The notes: generated from the sequence alone by a model not told the origin. DNA of 64,000 nt from an uncultured Clostridia bacterium (GCA_934230325.1 CAKQEP010000007.1:1-64000), one strand, 5' to 3'; shown: positions 43,241-52,496, counted from the first letter of the stretch. Numbers and translations: made by a program.

Positions 43241-45997
43241 ATGAAGATCAAAAACTTTTCCAAGATAATAGCGGCTGTTTTGGCTGTCATTATGGTTGCC
43301 ACTCTTTTTGTCGGCTGCCACAAAGACAAGTACGATAACGAATCGACGCCGTTTATTATGTCCGTAGAAGAACTGGACGGCGTGTTTAACCCGTACTTCT
43401 CTACGTCGGGCCCCGACGGCGAAGTTGTAGGTATGACGCAACTCAGCATGTTTAACACCGACCCCAAAGGCAACGCTATCTGGGGTGGCGATCAAGCATG
43501 TATGACGCTCGCTTACAAGGAAAACGTCGTATACGGCAACGACAGAAACGAAGTGACGGACGACTCTTACACCGACTATACTTACGTTCTTAAACCCAAC
43601 GTTAAGTTCAGCGACGGCAAAAGCGTGTCCATCAAAGACGTTTTGTTTGGTATTTATACGGTGCTTGACCCCGTTTATACCGGCAACAGCACGATGTACT
43701 CTACCGCCATCAAGGGCATCAACCAGTACCGCACTCAAACTTACGTAGAAGTGTCCACAGGCAACAAAGACGCTTATTACAACGGTTTGGCGGATCAAAG
43801 AGCCGACAGACTTGCCGACGCAGTGTACAACATTTTGACGGAGCACTTCCAAGACGGTAAACACTCTCCCGCAGAAGACATTTCTTACACGGAAGATAAA
43901 GCTAGCGGCGAAAGAATATGGGATTATAGCAAGAGCCCGATACTTCCCTACTTCACGGACGAAAAACTTGCTTCCGACTACAAATTTGTCATCAGCACTT
44001 TCTATGAAGAAATAGAAGGCGACGCTACGTCCGCAAAAAACACCGTTGTAGAAAAGAACGATCAAGGCGTTTATCCTTACAAAAACATCACCGATACAAG
44101 GCAATACTTCCTTTGGAACGAAGGTTTGATTCAAGTCGATAAAGAAGGCGACGCAAAAGCCGACGATACGCTTCTTACTCGTTGCCTTAATATGGACTGG
44201 GACCAACTGATAAAACTCGTTTTCCAAGATAAAATGCCCGGCAACTACAAAAAGACGCTGCAGGAAGTTACTTTCTATCAAATAATCAACTACTGGGCAA
44301 CCGGCACGACGGTCAGAACAAAGTGGGCTGCGGAAGAAAAGAGCGCGGACTTGCTCGGTAAAGAAGACGACAGAATCGACCACGTTTATGGTATTACGTG
44401 GAACAAACAATTCGGTTCCGAACAAATCGACAACGTTTCCGGCGAAAAGGTCATCACCCCCGCTTGCTACGACGCAACCAAAGGCGCTGTGACCATCGAC
44501 GGCAAAGATTATCCGCTTGCCAAGTACGAAAATTCTTCCGACCCGTTGGAAGTTACTTCCGGATTTGAAGTTCTTAATATTCGTATCAGAAAAGTCGACC
44601 CCAAAGCAAAATGGAACTTTGCGATAAGCGTAACGCCTATGCACTATTATAGTTCCGTAAGTTCTTCGTGGAACGGCTACAACAACTTTGGCGTGGATTT
44701 CGCATCCGTAAACTTCTTTGACAAAGTCAAGAGCAACCTTGTTCCCAGAGGCGCAGGCGTATACAGAGCGACCACTTCTTCTACTCGTTCCGATAGCGAT
44801 CCTACCGCTAAAATTGCTTATAAAGACTTCTCCGTCAACAACATGGTATATTATGAGCGCAACGAATATTTCTACACCGTTTTCTGCGACGCCGACGGCA
44901 AAGTAGTTAACGCCGAAAGCAAGGAAAACAACGCGAAAATCAAATACGTTCGTTACCGCGTGTCCAACTCGCAACAAGTTCTCGACACACTTACGACAAA
45001 AGATATCGACTACGCTGCGCCCAACGCAACCAAAACAAACATCAACACCATAGAGAAAAGCAAACACTTGGCTTATGTTCAAGTAGCGAATCTCGGTTAT
45101 GGTTATATCGGTATCAACGCGGGCAAAGCGGGACTCGAAAGCGTTTACGTTCGCCGCGCTATCGCAACTGCGTTTAATACCAAACTCGTTCTCAACTACT
45201 ACACCAACGGTCTTGCCACAAACATTTGGTATCCGATGTCCAGCGTAAGTTGGGCGTACCCCAAAGACAACGGCGGTAGCGATTATCCGTACAGATACGT
45301 TCAATCTACGGTAAAAGACGACGTTATCGAGTTGTTGCAAACCGCTTCTGACAGAGACTCTGCTTGCGGATACAATTACGTGACCGACGCAGGCGAAAGA
45401 GCTTTCTACTACGAAGGCAAAAAACTTAAACTTACCTTTACCATTGCCGGTTCTACCGACGACCACCCTGCGTACAACACGCTCAAAGGCGCGGCAGACC
45501 TTCTCAATCAATGCGGTCTTGACGTAGAAGTCAAAAACGACTCCAACACTCTCAAAAAGTTGGCGAGCGGCGGCTTGCAAGTATGGGCGGCTGCTTGGTC
45601 GAGCAGTATCGACCCCGATATGTATCAGGTTTATCACAGGGATAGTCAGGCTTCCTCCGTACTCAACTGGGGATATCGTGAGATTAAAAAAGCCTGCGAA
45701 GCAACCAACGACACTACCGACGCTAAATACGGCGACGAGTGGGATATGATTGTAAGACTTTCCGAAAAAATCGACGCAGGCAGAAATACCCTCGACATCG
45801 AAGAACGTAAATCCGTTTACAAAGAGTGCCTCGACATAGTACTCGAAATGGCGGTAGAAATCCCGACGTATCAACGTCAAAACCTTTATGCTTACAACGC
45901 CAAAAAACTTGACGCGTCCACAATGGTACCGCAAGCGCAATGCACGGCGTATCAAGGCCCGTTGTCCTTTATCTGGAAACTCAGCTACAATAAGTAA
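43241..45997 (+). CDS. oppA: Oligopeptide ABC transporter substrate-binding lipoprotein
   Basis: A 918-residue SBP_bac_5 family protein with lipobox LFVGC (Cys26). Recognisable parts are VLKPNVKFSDGKSVSIKDVLFGIYTV near residue 110-135, RVSNSQQVLDTLTTKDIDYAAPN, VRRAIATAFNTKLVL and the late WSSSIDPDMYQVYHRDS. Most OppA proteins are about 540 residues, so this one has roughly 350 extra residues spread through inserts, perhaps for larger ligands. Ribosome-binding site GGAGGT. The four genes downstream give the rest of the importer. It binds peptides outside and hands them to OppBC. Confidence 0.92.
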   Translation: MKIKNFSKIIAAVLAVIMVATLFVGCHKDKYDNESTPFIMSVEELDGVFNPYFSTSGPDGEVVGMTQLSMFNTDPKGNAIWGGDQACMTLAYKENVVYGNDRNEVTDDSYTDYTYVLKPNVKFSDGKSVSIKDVLFGIYTVLDPVYTGNSTMYSTAIKGINQYRTQTYVEVSTGNKDAYYNGLADQRADRLADAVYNILTEHFQDGKHSPAEDISYTEDKASGERIWDYSKSPILPYFTDEKLASDYKFVISTFYEEIEGDATSAKNTVVEKNDQGVYPYKNITDTRQYFLWNEGLIQVDKEGDAKADDTLLTRCLNMDWDQLIKLVFQDKMPGNYKKTLQEVTFYQIINYWATGTTVRTKWAAEEKSADLLGKEDDRIDHVYGITWNKQFGSEQIDNVSGEKVITPACYDATKGAVTIDGKDYPLAKYENSSDPLEVTSGFEVLNIRIRKVDPKAKWNFAISVTPMHYYSSVSSSWNGYNNFGVDFASVNFFDKVKSNLVPRGAGVYRATTSSTRSDSDPTAKIAYKDFSVNNMVYYERNEYFYTVFCDADGKVVNAESKENNAKIKYVRYRVSNSQQVLDTLTTKDIDYAAPNATKTNINTIEKSKHLAYVQVANLGYGYIGINAGKAGLESVYVRRAIATAFNTKLVLNYYTNGLATNIWYPMSSVSWAYPKDNGGSDYPYRYVQSTVKDDVIELLQTASDRDSACGYNYVTDAGERAFYYEGKKLKLTFTIAGSTDDHPAYNTLKGAADLLNQCGLDVEVKNDSNTLKKLASGGLQVWAAAWSSSIDPDMYQVYHRDSQASSVLNWGYREIKKACEATNDTTDAKYGDEWDMIVRLSEKIDAGRNTLDIEERKSVYKECLDIVLEMAVEIPTYQRQNLYAYNAKKLDASTMVPQAQCTAYQGPLSFIWKLSYNK

Positions 45998-46038
45998 CGG
46001 TAATTAGTAACGTAAGCAAAATTTAAAACTTTTTGAGC

Positions 46039-46076
46039 GGAGAGTCGGCGCGACTTTTACCGTTGCGCCGCTCTCC
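46039..46076 (+). other. Intergenic hairpin between oppA and oppB
   Basis: GGAGAG-T-CGGCGC (46039-46051) pairs with GCGCCGCTCTCC (46065-46076) with one bulged T; no T-tract. Typical place for a 3' stabiliser that raises binding-protein mRNA over permease mRNA. Confidence 0.6.
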
Positions 46077-46096
46077 TCCTTATCCAAGGAGAAAAT

Positions 46097-47722
46097 ATGT
46101 GGAAATATATAGCTAAAAGACTGTTGCTTTGTTTCGTCATACTTTTCGGTGTTTCGGTCATCATCTACACGATGGTAAGATTGATGCCCACCGACTACGT
46201 TGACAAAAAGTTTGCACCGCAGTTGGCGCAAGGCACGGTCACCCAAGCCGACATCAACAGAATGAAGGAACTTTACGGTTTGTACGTACCGGACGCGAGA
46301 ATCACTCTCAAGTTTGACAAATCCGCAAAGGAAACGTTCGGCAAAAAGGCTTTTACTCAGACCTTTGACATCAACTCGTGGGAAGACAAAAACGAAAAAA
46401 CCAAAAACGCAGAGTGGTTTAAAGGCGAGTATACCAACGACGAGTACACGATGAAACTCGACGTCGATTACGCAGGCGCGACGACTTTTAGAGTTACGCA
46501 AACTTTCAGCGTTTATCACGATCCCGCGATGGAAACTTCCAACGAGTTGTATCAGGACAAAGACGGAGTTTATGTTCTTTATCCCGACTTGACGGGCAAA
46601 TTATTTAAAGTATACCGCAGCGAATACGGCAAAAAATCTCTCGTAGCCGACAACGGTTTTGTATACGTTGACGGCGACGACGCCAAAACGCACGTAGGTA
46701 CTATGGTTGCGGAACGCGGTACAAACAAACCCGCCGCCAAAAAACAAATAGAAGGATTTGACGCGGACAAGTTTAGTTATACCGCTACGTCATATCCAAA
46801 CGTCGTCACTAAAGGCACTTACAAATACATTCAATCGGAAGACAGAATCGTATTTAATATAGACGGCAAAGAAATTTCTTCCGTAGCAGTCAAATGCTAC
46901 AAACTCAACGGTTGGCACAAATTAGGCTGCATTCTTGACGGTTACTTTACTTGGCTCGGAAACTTCTGCAAGGGCGACTTGGGACAATCCTTCAAGTATT
47001 CTCAACCCGTTGCCGACGTTATCAAAAAGGATATGTGGGTGTCTTTCTCGATTTCCTTGATAGCGTTGATTTTGGAATTTGCAATCGCTATACCTTTGGG
47101 AATTTTGTCCGCTACTCACCAGTACGGTCCTCTCGATTATATTGTCACCATCCTTGCTATGATGGGTATCAGTTTGCCCTCCTTCTTCTTGGGTAAATTG
47201 TTGATTGCTTTCTTTGCAAAAACGTTGGGGTGGTTCCCCGTAGACGGTTGGATAACGCCGACCTTGCCCGTAGACGCTTCCGGTTGGAGAATATTCTGGG
47301 ACCACGCGTACCACGCAGTGTTGCCTATGATGGTTCTCGTAATTTTGAGTATCGGCGGTCTGATGCGTTATACCCGTACTAATATGTTGGAAGTTTTAAA
47401 CTCCGACTACATTCGTACGGCGCGCGCTAAAGGTCTTTCCGAAAAAACCGTCATTTATAAACACGCCTTTAAAAACACTATGATACCTTTGGTCACCATT
47501 TTGGCGGGTACGTTGCCCGGTCTGTTTGGCGGCGCGATGATTACAGAGCAAGTCTTCTCCTTGCCCGGTATCGGAAACAAAGCGTACAAAGCGTTGATTG
47601 ACGGCGACGTACCGTTTATCATGGGTTACAACATGTTCCTTGCCGTTTTGTCGGTAGTAGGTATATTGATGTCCGACCTTATGTATATGATGGTCGACCC
47701 GCGTGTAAAAATCGCTAAATAA
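46097..47722 (+). CDS. oppB: Oligopeptide ABC transporter permease OppB with large extracytoplasmic insert
   Basis: A 541-residue BPD_transp_1 permease. The N-terminal helix (LLLCFVILFGVSVIIYTMVRLMP) and the C-terminal five helices with the EAA loop (SDYIRTARAKGLSEKTVIYKHAFKNTMIP) are normal. Between them, residues about 60-300 form an insert of some 200 residues, beta-rich and charged, where usual OppB (about 310 residues) has a short loop; it should face outward. It may contact OppA or the oversized substrates. Ribosome-binding site AAGGAG. Confidence 0.92.
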   Translation: MWKYIAKRLLLCFVILFGVSVIIYTMVRLMPTDYVDKKFAPQLAQGTVTQADINRMKELYGLYVPDARITLKFDKSAKETFGKKAFTQTFDINSWEDKNEKTKNAEWFKGEYTNDEYTMKLDVDYAGATTFRVTQTFSVYHDPAMETSNELYQDKDGVYVLYPDLTGKLFKVYRSEYGKKSLVADNGFVYVDGDDAKTHVGTMVAERGTNKPAAKKQIEGFDADKFSYTATSYPNVVTKGTYKYIQSEDRIVFNIDGKEISSVAVKCYKLNGWHKLGCILDGYFTWLGNFCKGDLGQSFKYSQPVADVIKKDMWVSFSISLIALILEFAIAIPLGILSATHQYGPLDYIVTILAMMGISLPSFFLGKLLIAFFAKTLGWFPVDGWITPTLPVDASGWRIFWDHAYHAVLPMMVLVILSIGGLMRYTRTNMLEVLNSDYIRTARAKGLSEKTVIYKHAFKNTMIPLVTILAGTLPGLFGGAMITEQVFSLPGIGNKAYKALIDGDVPFIMGYNMFLAVLSVVGILMSDLMYMMVDPRVKIAK

Positions 47723-47737
47723 GGAGGGGAATAGATT

Positions 47738-48832
47738 ATGAGTGACAAATACGAAGAAATAAATTTTGATAAATTAAATCCTCAATCTAATCCCGAGTGG
47801 TTTAATGAGGACGGCACTCGCAAAGCCATTTGCGAACTCAAAGAGTCCCACACCGATTCTTTAAAGATTCTTTCTCCTGCGCAGTTGGTCTTTAAAAGAT
47901 TTTTTAGGTCCAAACTGTCGATGACCGGTCTTGTCGTACTTATATTCTTGTTTTTGTTCTCCTTTATCGGACCGTTGTTTAGTCCGTGGGGCGAAATCGA
48001 AACAGACGACAAGCAAGGCAAGGGGAGTTACTTCCAAAACAAAATAGAGTACGAAGTAAACGGCGAAACTTACTTTGTTTACGACGTTACTTACGACACG
48101 CTCACTCAAAACATTTACGGACCGATTAGTTCTGACCACTGGTTGGGTACCGACGACAAGGGTATGGATATTTTCACCCGCCTTATGTACGGTGGAAGAG
48201 TATCGCTGACTTTGGGATTTGTCGTCGTTATATTGACGATGATTATCGGTATTTTCTTTGGCGGACTTGCGGGATACTTCGGCGGTTGGGTAGACATGCT
48301 CATCATGCGTATATGCGACATATTTATGTGCGTGCCGACCTTGCCTATCTTGCTGATTGCGTCTGCCGTCATTGACTCGTGGAATATCGAGCCGACGCTC
48401 ATTATTTATTGCTTGATGGTTATACTTACCATTTTCGGTTGGGCGGGTACGGCAAGACTTGTCAGAGGTCAAATACTTGCTTTGAGAGAGCAGGAGTATA
48501 TGATTGCGGCGGAAGCCAGCGGATTGTCTACTTCCAGAAAAATTATGAAACACCTCGTACCCAACATTTTGCCGCAACTTATCGTCAGCGCAACCTTAGG
48601 TTTGGGCAGCATCATTTTGAGCGAAGCGACGATGAGTTATATGGGGCTCGGTATTCCTATGCCCTATGCAGCGTGGGGTACGATGATAAACAGAGCCAAC
48701 GACAGCGAAATTCTGTCAAACTATCCTAATATGTGGATACCCGCAGGTATTTGCATAGTTATGGCGGTTTTGGCGTTCAACTTTGTGGGCGACGGTCTGC
48801 GCGACGCGTTTGACCCGAGAATGAAGAGGTAG
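47738..48832 (+). CDS. oppC: Oligopeptide ABC transporter permease OppC
   Basis: A 364-residue permease with an OppC_N-type start (FKRFFRSKLSMTGLVVLIFLFLFSFIGPLFSPW), the conserved HWLGTDDKGMDIFTRLMYGGRVSL segment and EAA loop (REQEYMIAAEASGLSTSRKIMKHLVPN). Five or six membrane helices. A modest outward insert of about 40 residues follows the first helix. It starts 15 nt after oppB behind GGAGGGG, and oppD begins 6 nt after its stop. Confidence 0.94.
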   Translation: MSDKYEEINFDKLNPQSNPEWFNEDGTRKAICELKESHTDSLKILSPAQLVFKRFFRSKLSMTGLVVLIFLFLFSFIGPLFSPWGEIETDDKQGKGSYFQNKIEYEVNGETYFVYDVTYDTLTQNIYGPISSDHWLGTDDKGMDIFTRLMYGGRVSLTLGFVVVILTMIIGIFFGGLAGYFGGWVDMLIMRICDIFMCVPTLPILLIASAVIDSWNIEPTLIIYCLMVILTIFGWAGTARLVRGQILALREQEYMIAAEASGLSTSRKIMKHLVPNILPQLIVSATLGLGSIILSEATMSYMGLGIPMPYAAWGTMINRANDSEILSNYPNMWIPAGICIVMAVLAFNFVGDGLRDAFDPRMKR

Positions 48833-48838
48833 TTTTGT

Positions 48839-50236
48839 ATGAAAGAAGATAAAAACAAAACTGTTGCGACGGAAACGTCGGAAAAAACGACAGAAAACAA
48901 TCAAACGCAAAATACCTCCGCAGAAGAAAAAGTCGCAACCAAAAAAGAACAAAAGGACAGCCACTACATTTCTTCTAAAGAAGCGAGAGCAATCGCAAAA
49001 TACAATCTCGAGCAGATAAAAAAGTTTGAAAAACTTAAAAGACGCAAAAACGTTCCCGAGAGCGAGTATCTCACTCAAATGAAGGACGACAACAACGTGG
49101 TCGAGTTTGACGATTTGCACACCTATTTCTTTGGTGACGCAGGTACGGTCAAAGCGGTGGACGGCGTGAGTTTCAATATTCCTCACGGCTCGGTCGTCGG
49201 CGTCGTCGGCGAGTCCGGTTGCGGAAAATCCGTTACGAGTTTGTCCCTTATGCGTCTTGTACAAGGTCCAAACGGTCAAATAGTTTCCGGCGCAATCCGT
49301 TTTAAAGGAATGGATTACAAAAAGGACGAAAACGGCAAGAGAATACCTATCTACACGGGCGAAAAAGACGAAAACGGCAACCCCGTTCATCTCAAAAACG
49401 AGTGGGGCGTACCTCAATACGAAAAGTGCGAGTACGTTTATGACATCGCAAAAATGCCTATGGAAGAAATGCGTCGTATTCGCGGTAGCCAAATCGCTAT
49501 GATATTCCAAGAGCCGATGACCAGTTTAAACCCCGTCTTTACCATCGGGGAGCAACTTGACGAAGTGACCATGCTTCACATAGAAGGTTCTAGCAAAGAG
49601 TACGCCAAAAAACGCAGTATCGATATGCTCAACCTCGTCGGTATAGCAATGCCGGAAAGCGTTTACAAACGTTATCCGCACGAGTTGTCCGGCGGTATGC
49701 GTCAGCGCGTTATGATTGCTATGGCTCTCATTTGCGATCCGGAACTTATCATTGCCGACGAACCTACTACGGCTTTGGACGTCACTATTCAGGCGCAAAT
49801 ACTCGACTTGCTCCGCGACGTCAAACACAAGATGAACGGTAGCATAATGCTCATTACGCACGACTTGGGCGTCATTGCAGAAATGGCAGACTTTGTTGTT
49901 GTAATGTACGCGGGACGCATTATAGAAATGGGTACTGCTAAGGAAATTTACGAAAATCCCTGCCACCCGTACACGATGGGTTTGCAAAAGAGCAAGCCTG
50001 CCGTCAACAAAAAGGTGGACAGACTTTACAGTATTCCCGGGCAAGTACCTAATCCCGTCGATATGCCCGACTATTGCTACTTTAAAGAGCGTTGCAACAA
50101 GTGCGTAAACAAATGCAACGGCAAATACCCCAAACTCGTACACGTAAGTCCGACGCACACGGTATCTTGTTACTTGTACGACGATATTTACGCGGGGAAA
50201 AACAAAGCGGAAAACAAGGGGGAAAACAATGGCTAA
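48839..50236 (+). CDS. oppD: Oligopeptide ABC transporter ATPase OppD
   Basis: A 465-residue ABC ATPase. Walker A GESGCGKS at about 124, a Q-loop in IFQEPMTSLNP, signature LSGGMRQR at about 281 and Walker B LIIADEPTTALD at about 300, then the oligo_HPY tail with a four-cysteine group (CYFKERCNKCVNKC, about 415-430) that in relatives binds an iron-sulfur cluster. Two additions make it longer than the usual 330-350: a charged N-terminal extension of about 80 residues and a 45-residue insert between Walker A and the Q-loop. It overlaps oppF by 8 nt. Confidence 0.93.
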   Translation: MKEDKNKTVATETSEKTTENNQTQNTSAEEKVATKKEQKDSHYISSKEARAIAKYNLEQIKKFEKLKRRKNVPESEYLTQMKDDNNVVEFDDLHTYFFGDAGTVKAVDGVSFNIPHGSVVGVVGESGCGKSVTSLSLMRLVQGPNGQIVSGAIRFKGMDYKKDENGKRIPIYTGEKDENGNPVHLKNEWGVPQYEKCEYVYDIAKMPMEEMRRIRGSQIAMIFQEPMTSLNPVFTIGEQLDEVTMLHIEGSSKEYAKKRSIDMLNLVGIAMPESVYKRYPHELSGGMRQRVMIAMALICDPELIIADEPTTALDVTIQAQILDLLRDVKHKMNGSIMLITHDLGVIAEMADFVVVMYAGRIIEMGTAKEIYENPCHPYTMGLQKSKPAVNKKVDRLYSIPGQVPNPVDMPDYCYFKERCNKCVNKCNGKYPKLVHVSPTHTVSCYLYDDIYAGKNKAENKGENNG

Positions 50237-51701
50237 CAAAATTTTGGAGGTAAAACACCTCAAAAAGTATTTTCCTCTGCAGACAAACTTTTTTGGCAAA
50301 CCCAAATCGTGGTTGCGCGCGGTAGACGACGTTTCTCTTTACATTGAGGAAGGCAAGACGATGGGTATCGTCGGCGAGTCCGGTTGCGGAAAAACAACGC
50401 TCGGACGTACCATTTTGCGTTTGCACGAGCCTACGGGCGGCGAAGTATTGTTTGACGGCACGGACATTGCAAAAATTTCTAAACAAGAATTACGCAAACT
50501 CCGTCCGCAAATTCAGATAATATTCCAAGACCCGTACAGCAGTTTGTCGCCCCGTATGCCCGTCGGTGAAATAATCGGCGAAGCGGTAAGGGCTCACAAC
50601 ATCGTACCAAAAGAGGAATACAAGGATTATATCCTCGACGTCATGAAAAAATGCGGACTTCAAACGCACTACTTTGAGCGTTATCCGCACGAATTCAGCG
50701 GCGGTCAGCGTCAACGTATTTGTATCGCGCGCGCTTTGGCTTTAAAACCCAGACTCGTCATCTGCGACGAACCTGTCAGCGCGTTGGACGTTTCTATTCA
50801 GGCGCAAATAATCAACCTTCTTAAAGATTTGCAAAAAGACTTTGGGTTTACTTATATGTTTATATCTCACGACCTTTCCGTCGTAGAACATATAAGCGAC
50901 AGCGTAGGCGTCATGTACTTGGGCAGTATGGTAGAAAACGGTCCAAAAGAGAAAATCTTTGACAACCCCATGCACCCATACACAAAGGCGTTGTTCTCCG
51001 CCGTGCCTGTGCCGGACCCCAACGTAAAAATGAAACGTATCATATTAAAGGGCGATATTCCTTCTCCCGCAAACCCGCCAAAAGGTTGCAAATTCCATAC
51101 CCGTTGCAACGACGCTATGGATATATGCAAGGAGATTACGCCGTTTTTCAACGAATACGAGCCGGGACATTTTTGCGCGTGCCACCTTTATGCGCAAAAC
51201 CACGTCATTATCGACAAATACATGCAGGTCAAAAAGTACACGGAAGGCTTTAACGCGACGGAAGAAAAAATCGCCGCAATCAAAGCCTTGTCCGACAAAA
51301 AACTTGTCAACTTCAACAGCAAGGTCTGCAAGATATTTATCATCGATACGCACATGGAGATTTACTTTGAAGGTAAGGAAACCGACGCGCAAGGCTTTAA
51401 CGCAGGCAGTCAGGCGGCGCAATGCGACATTGTAAAAGACAGACGCTTTGCAAAGACGCCCGTGAGATTTATCGTCAATGAGGAAGACGATATTTCCGCC
51501 GCAAAAGACTTTATCGACTTTATGATGAAAGCCAACGGATACGCAAAGGAAGCAACGGGAAAAGTATTGTACAGCACGACTTCCTCCGACAGCGCGGACT
51601 ATCGCTCCGGTTGCGTGGTAAACGTAAAACCGGAATGCGTAAAGGAAGAACTTGACGCGCGCGCCGCCGCAAAGGAAATCGCAAAAGCGAATAAAAAATA
51701 A
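50229..51701 (+). CDS. oppF: Oligopeptide ABC transporter ATPase OppF with C-terminal extension
   Basis: A 490-residue ABC ATPase: Walker A GESGCGKTT (about 50), FQDPYSSLSPR, signature FSGGQRQR (about 155), Walker B VICDEPVSALD (about 177), oligo_HPY tail with cysteines to about 325. The last 160 residues (from about QVKKYTEGFNATEEK) have no counterpart in ordinary OppF. They look like a small alpha/beta domain (VCKIFIIDTHMEIYFEGKE, TPVRFIVNEEDDISAAKDFI) ending in a Lys/Ala-rich helix. Could be a regulatory domain. A strong terminator follows, ending the locus. Confidence 0.92.
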   Translation: MANKILEVKHLKKYFPLQTNFFGKPKSWLRAVDDVSLYIEEGKTMGIVGESGCGKTTLGRTILRLHEPTGGEVLFDGTDIAKISKQELRKLRPQIQIIFQDPYSSLSPRMPVGEIIGEAVRAHNIVPKEEYKDYILDVMKKCGLQTHYFERYPHEFSGGQRQRICIARALALKPRLVICDEPVSALDVSIQAQIINLLKDLQKDFGFTYMFISHDLSVVEHISDSVGVMYLGSMVENGPKEKIFDNPMHPYTKALFSAVPVPDPNVKMKRIILKGDIPSPANPPKGCKFHTRCNDAMDICKEITPFFNEYEPGHFCACHLYAQNHVIIDKYMQVKKYTEGFNATEEKIAAIKALSDKKLVNFNSKVCKIFIIDTHMEIYFEGKETDAQGFNAGSQAAQCDIVKDRRFAKTPVRFIVNEEDDISAAKDFIDFMMKANGYAKEATGKVLYSTTSSDSADYRSGCVVNVKPECVKEELDARAAAKEIAKANKK

Positions 51702-51725
51702 AACAATCTAATCCTTTATACAAAC

Positions 51726-51755
51726 AAAAAAACGCTCTAAGTCGAGCGTTTTTTT
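51726..51755 (+). terminator. Terminator of the opp locus
   Basis: ACGCTC (51732-51737) with GAGCGT (51744-51749), A-run before and TTTTTT after, 25 nt from the oppF stop. Confidence 0.85.
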
Positions 51756-51781
51756 GCTTTGTAGTCTTTAGCGAAAAACAA

Positions 51782-52491
51782 CCACCGCTTGGAGCGGTGG
51801 AATAAAAAATCTTCAGATAAAAGAAATCCTACTATGATATAATTAAAGCAGGTTTGCCAACCGCAATAAAAAATCATAGGAGGATTTGTCAATGACTGAC
51901 ACGAACAGTTTAGCACATTCGAAATGGAATTGCAAATATCATATAGTATTTGCGCCAAAATATCGTAGACAAGTAATATATACAAAGATAAAGGCGGATA
52001 TAGGGCAAATATTAAGAAAGTTATGCGAGATAAAGAAGGTAGAAATACTTGAAGCGAACGCTTGCCCTGACCATATACATATGTTGTTAAAAATCCCGCC
52101 AAATTTAAGTGTGGCACAGTTTATGGGATATCTAAAAGGCAAGAGTTCGCTGATGATATTCGATAGGCACGCAAACTTAAAATATAGATATGGGAACAGG
52201 CATTTCTGGTGTAGGGGATATTATGTTGATACGGTAGGAAGAAACGAGCAGAAAATAGCAGAGTATGTGCGTAATCAACTACAAGAAGATATAGCCGAAG
52301 ACCAAATAAGCATGAAAGAATTCATAGACCCGTTCACGGGTAGCAAGAATTAAAAGGCAAAATAAAGACAGCCACTTGAGTGGCTGCCCGTAAAATTGTT
52401 GCGGTTGGCAAACTATTTCAGTGCATCTTGAGATGTTTGCCGGTATTATGCCCTTGAAGGGCTGGTGCATACCACCACTTGAAGTGGTGGT
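51782..52491 (+). mobile_element. IS200-type insertion sequence (tnpA only)
   Basis: Both ends carry similar hairpins in the same orientation: left CCACCGC-TTGGA-GCGGTGG (51782-51800), right ACCACCACT-TGA-AGTGGTGGT (52471-52491), as expected for IS200/IS605 elements whose Y1 transposase recognises end hairpins rather than terminal inverted repeats. A further hairpin lies at 52369-52386 after tnpA. No tnpB. Exact cleavage sites a few bases outside the hairpins cannot be fixed by eye. Confidence 0.85.
51892..52353 (+). CDS. tnpA: IS200/IS605 family Y1 transposase
   Basis: A 153-residue HUH single-strand transposase with the metal-binding CPDHIHMLLKIPP (HxH) and the catalytic tyrosine in AEYVRNQLQED; SKWNCKYHIVFAPKYRR is the family start. 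It cuts and rejoins single-stranded DNA at the end hairpins. ATG at 51892 lies 8 nt after AGGAGG; an in-frame TTG at 51886 is too close. Full length and undamaged, so the element may be active. Confidence 0.95.
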   Translation: MTDTNSLAHSKWNCKYHIVFAPKYRRQVIYTKIKADIGQILRKLCEIKKVEILEANACPDHIHMLLKIPPNLSVAQFMGYLKGKSSLMIFDRHANLKYRYGNRHFWCRGYYVDTVGRNEQKIAEYVRNQLQEDIAEDQISMKEFIDPFTGSKN

Positions 52492-52496
52492 TTTGA

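Noticed and set aside
43205..45955. 916-codon open frame opposite oppA
   Set aside because: Mirror of a clear SBP_bac_5 gene. Long antisense frames here come from biased codon use, as also at 35388-37370 (660 codons) opposite the protease; no ribosome-binding site or domain.
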